From NCBI GenBank assembly GCA_051001995.1, contig JBPCMT010000232.1:1-8393 (forward strand): a stretch of 8,393 bases of DNA, in the 5' to 3' direction. Origin of the DNA: CAWEHQ01 sp051001995 (GTDB lineage: Bacteria > Actinomycetota > Thermoleophilia > Solirubrobacterales > Thermoleophilaceae). Numbering within the stretch: position 1 is the stretch's first letter; every line of letters starts with the position of its first letter. The position numbers and the translations under genes were made by a program. Shown piece by piece: positions 5,843-8,393 of the stretch. The notes beneath the pieces are model-generated. The model was given only the letters and a program-made list of their open reading frames with translations, searched no databases and was not told the origin of the DNA.

Positions 5843-7465
5843 TCACTCCCACTCGATCGTGCCCGGCGGCTTCGAGGTCACGTCGAGCACCACGCGGTTG
5901 ACCTGCGGGATCTCGTTGATCATCCGCGAGGCGATCCGCTCGACCAGGTCGTAGGGCAGCCGCGCCCAGTCGGCGGTCATCGCGTCGTCGCTCGTGACGG
6001 CGCGTACCACGATCACGTGGCCGTAGCTTCGCTCGTCGCCCTGGACGCCGACCGAGCGCAGATCGCCCGGCAGGACGCAGAACGACTGCCACAGCTCGCG
6101 GTACAGCCCGGCTGAGCGGATCTCGTCCTGGAGCACGAAGTCGGCGTCGCGCAGGATCGCGAGCCGCTCGCGCGTGACCTCGCCGCCGACGATGCGGATC
6201 GCCAGGCCCGGCCCGGGGAACGGCTGGCGCCACACCAGCCGGTCGGGCAGCCCGAGCTCGGCCCCCACCGCCCGGACCTCGTCCTTGAAGAGCGACCGCA
6301 GCGGCTCGACGAGCTCGAACTCGAGGTCCTCCGGCAGGCCGCCGACGTTGTGGTGCGACTTGATCGTGGCCGCGCCGGTGCCGCCGCCCGACTCGATCAC
6401 GTCCGAGTAGAGGGTGCCCTGCACGAGGAAGCCGGGGTCGTCGAGCTTGGCCGCCTCCTCCTCGAAGACACGGATGAACTCCTCCCCCACGATCTTGCGC
6501 TTGACCTCCGGGTCGGTCACGCCCCGCAGCCGCGAGAGGAAGCGCTGCTCCGCGTCGACCGCCACCAGCCGGACCTTGAAGTGGTCGGCGAAGGTGGCCA
6601 CGACCTGGGCGCCCTCGTCCTTTCGCATCAGGCCGTGGTCGACGAACACGCACGTCAGCCGGTCGCCGATCGCCCGGTGCACGAGCAGCGCCGCAACCGA
6701 CGAGTCGACGCCGCCGGAGAGGCCACAGATTGCGTGGCCGTCCCCCACCTGTGCTCGGATCCGCGCGACCTGCTCCTCGATCACCGAGGCCGGGCTCCAG
6801 TCCATGTCGCAGCCGCAGCCGCTCTCCAGGAAGCGCGTCAGGATCTCCGTGCCGTGCGGCGTGTGGACAACCTCGGGGTGGAACTGGATGCCGTAGAGCC
6901 CGCGGTCGGCCGCCTCCATCGCGGCGACCGGCGACTCGCTCGAGGACGCGAGCGCAGTGAAGCCGGGCGGGGCGTCGTAGACCGTGTCGCGGTGGCTCAT
7001 CCAGCAGCTCTGCTCGGCGGGCAGGCCGGCGAGCAGCATGCCCGGCCGCGAGACCGTGAGCCGCGAGCGGCCGAACTCGCCGACGCGCGCCTGCTCGACG
7101 CGCCCGCCGAGCTCGAGCACCATCGCCTGCATCCCGTAGCAGATGCCCAGCACGGGGATCCCGAGCTCGAGCAGCTCGGGGCGCAGCTTCGGCGCGCCGT
7201 CGGAGTAAACGGACGCCGGCCCGCCCGAGAGGATCAACCCGCGCGGAGCGCGGCGGCGGATCTCCTCGACCGAGGCGTGGTGCGGTAGAAGCTCGGCGAA
7301 GACGCCGCACTCGCGGACGCGGCGCGCGATCAGCTGCGAGTACTGGCCGCCGAAGTCGAGGACCAGCACCTCGTCGGTCTCGGACACGGGGCCCGCTGCC
7401 ACGCGCTCGGCCGGGGCACTGTCCGCCGCAACCGTCCGATCGGTCGTGGCGGCGGCGCCGGTCAC
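5843..7465 (-). CDS. guaA: GMP synthase (glutamine-hydrolysing)
   Basis: GuaA converts XMP to GMP using ATP and ammonia from glutamine, the last step of guanine nucleotide synthesis. From GTG 7465 it has 540 residues. The class I glutamine amidotransferase domain (about 31-215) has the oxyanion/nucleophile loop GICYGMQ (Cys109) and the IQFHPEV block with His196 and Glu198, completing the triad. The ATP-pyrophosphatase domain follows, with the PP-loop LSGGVDSS at 249-256 and VDHGLMR at 275-281. The C-terminal dimerisation domain contains [12 protein letters not shown] (413-424) and the characteristic end [12 protein letters not shown] 7465 overlaps the guaB3 stop as GTGA, suggesting coupled translation. 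GTG 7387 would give 514 residues starting nearer the family norm, and the first 26 residues look like non-conserved filler, so either start is possible. Confidence 0.96.
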   Translation of the reverse strand: MTGAAATTDRTVAADSAPAERVAAGPVSETDEVLVLDFGGQYSQLIARRVRECGVFAELLPHHASVEEIRRRAPRGLILSGGPASVYSDGAPKLRPELLELGIPVLGICYGMQAMVLELGGRVEQARVGEFGRSRLTVSRPGMLLAGLPAEQSCWMSHRDTVYDAPPGFTALASSSESPVAAMEAADRGLYGIQFHPEVVHTPHGTEILTRFLESGCGCDMDWSPASVIEEQVARIRAQVGDGHAICGLSGGVDSSVAALLVHRAIGDRLTCVFVDHGLMRKDEGAQVVATFADHFKVRLVAVDAEQRFLSRLRGVTDPEVKRKIVGEEFIRVFEEEAAKLDDPGFLVQGTLYSDVIESGGGTGAATIKSHHNVGGLPEDLEFELVEPLRSLFKDEVRAVGAELGLPDRLVWRQPFPGPGLAIRIVGGEVTRERLAILRDADFVLQDEIRSAGLYRELWQSFCVLPGDLRSVGVQGDERSYGHVIVVRAVTSDDAMTADWARLPYDLVERIASRMINEIPQVNRVVLDVTSKPPGTIEWE

Positions 7466-8393
7466 TCGCCGACGGGCGTCGGCGCGGCTACCTGCGGCTC
7501 GGTGAGGGCGCTGTGGGCGGCGCCGTTGGTGACGTTGTCGCGCGACGGAGCGGCGGTCGCCCCGGCGCTGCCCATTCCGATCGACTGATCGCGCTGGAGC
7601 TGCTTGCCCTCGGTCTGGAGCGCGGGCGCCACCATCACCTCCGCGCGGTGGAAGTCGGGGATGTCCTCGTAGCCGCAGGTGGCCATCGAGGTCCGCAGGC
7701 TGCCCATCAGGTTGAACGTGCCGTCGTTCTCGTGCGCGGGGCCGAGCAGGATCTGCTCGAGCGTGCCGTTCTGGGTGGTCTTGACGCGCGCCCCGCGCGG
7801 CAGCGACGGATGGAAGGTGGCCATGCCCCAGTGAAAGCCGTGGCCGGGCGCCTCGTAGGCGCGCGCCAGCGGCGAGCCGATCATCACCGCGTCCGCCCCG
7901 CACGCGAACGCCTTGGCGATGTCGCCGCCGTTGCGCATGCCGCCGTCGGCGATCACCTTGACGTACTCACCGGTCTCGAGCATGTGCTGCGAGCGCGCGG
8001 CCTGCACGTCGGCGATCGCCGTGGCCTGCGGCACGCCGATGCCGAGCACGCCGCGCGTCGTGCAGGCCGCTCCAGGCCCGACGCCGACCAGCACCGCGAC
8101 CGCCCCTGTGCGCATCAGGTGGAGCCCCGTGGCGTAGGAGGCACACCCGCCGACGATCACCGGCACGGGCACTTCGCGGATGAACTCCTTGAGGTTGAGC
8201 GGTTCGCTGGTGGTGGAGACGTGCTCTGCGGAGATCACGGTGCCCTGGATCACGAGGATGTCGAGGCCGGCCTCGAGCGCGGCCTCGTAGTGGCTGGTGA
8301 CGCGCTGGGGCGTGAGCGAGGCGGCGCAGACGACGCCCTGCTCCTTTACCTCGCGGATCCGTCGCTCGACGAGGTCCTCTCGGATCGGCGCCG
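7462..8393 (-). CDS. guaB3: GuaB3-family IMP dehydrogenase-related protein, C-terminal 309 residues (cut by right edge)
   Basis: This protein belongs to the IMP dehydrogenase/GMP reductase TIM-barrel family, GuaB3 branch (TIGR01304). The frame is open to the window edge, so the N-terminus is missing and 309 residues are visible. Recognisable parts are [17 protein letters not shown] (81-97), the active-site loop [11 protein letters not shown] with the conserved Cys110, the phosphate-binding segment [31 protein letters not shown] (146-176), and the flap region with the [11 protein letters not shown] block. The last barrel helix is followed by [13 protein letters not shown], typical of GuaB3 ends. 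A tail of about 35 Ala/Ser/Thr/Pro-rich residues then follows. GuaB3 proteins lack the regulatory CBS pair of true GuaB. Cyanobacterial members act as IMP dehydrogenases, but the role of actinobacterial ones is unsettled. The overlap with guaA supports a role in guanine nucleotide synthesis. Confidence 0.93.
   Translation of the reverse strand, partial: APIREDLVERRIREVKEQGVVCAASLTPQRVTSHYEAALEAGLDILVIQGTVISAEHVSTTSEPLNLKEFIREVPVPVIVGGCASYATGLHLMRTGAVAVLVGVGPGAACTTRGVLGIGVPQATAIADVQAARSQHMLETGEYVKVIADGGMRNGGDIAKAFACGADAVMIGSPLARAYEAPGHGFHWGMATFHPSLPRGARVKTTQNGTLEQILLGPAHENDGTFNLMGSLRTSMATCGYEDIPDFHRAEVMVAPALQTEGKQLQRDQSIGMGSAGATAAPSRDNVTNGAAHSALTEPQVAAPTPVGE

Noticed and set aside
5814..7310. 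498-codon minus-strand open frame overlapping guaA
   Set aside because: It is an out-of-frame Arg/Ala/Gly-rich shadow. The GuaA frame carries the amidotransferase triad and the PP-loop.
7466..7903. Continuation of the guaA frame upstream as a 686-codon fusion
   Set aside because: This stretch is Arg/Gly-rich out-of-frame translation of guaB3, which is clearly coding in another frame. guaA begins at or after 7465.

Overview
The window is GC-rich (roughly 70% or more by eye) bacterial chromosome, densely packed, with third codon positions almost always G or C. Gene content and order point to Actinomycetota: a rplM-rpsI-glmM cluster, a GuaB3-type IMP dehydrogenase relative directly before guaA, a SigG-like ECF sigma factor, and an M23 peptidase gene behind a cyclic di-AMP riboswitch. 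A deep-branching high-GC lineage such as Thermoleophilia/Solirubrobacterales is my best guess, but that is inference. Nothing suggests a mobile element, prophage, CRISPR array or tRNA/rRNA gene.

Layout, left to right. (1) The N-terminal 122 codons of a DHA2-type MFS exporter run off the left edge on the minus strand. It is divergent from a plus-strand ECF sigma factor with a C-terminal SnoaL-like domain (about 446-1585). (2) The sigma gene converges on a three-gene minus-strand operon, rplM (L13), rpsI (S9) and glmM. rplM and rpsI overlap by four bases (ATGA), and rpsI and glmM are six bases apart. Ribosomal protein S9 here carries an N-terminal extension of about 220 residues that is acidic and rich in Pro, Glu, Ala and Gly and contains a 14-residue tandem repeat. 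(3) A 419-base divergent spacer (4469-4887) holds the rplM leader on one side. On the other side are a promoter-like element and a well-conserved c-di-AMP (ydaO/yuaA-type) riboswitch in front of a secreted M23 peptidase gene (4888-5727). (4) That gene converges, across a strong hairpin, on a minus-strand guaB3-guaA pair (GTGA overlap). guaB3 is cut by the right edge.

The genes are mostly housekeeping: ribosome assembly, cell-wall precursor synthesis (GlmM makes glucosamine-1-phosphate for UDP-GlcNAc), cell-wall remodelling (M23 peptidase under c-di-AMP control) and guanine nucleotide synthesis (GuaA). The sigma factor and exporter form a small accessory module at the left.

I see no wholly new multi-gene system. 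The points most worth a second look are the repeat-bearing acidic extension of S9, the riboswitch-peptidase arrangement with a possible start codon inside the 3' edge of the aptamer, the rplM leader hairpin without a Shine-Dalgarno sequence, and the poorly understood GuaB3 family.
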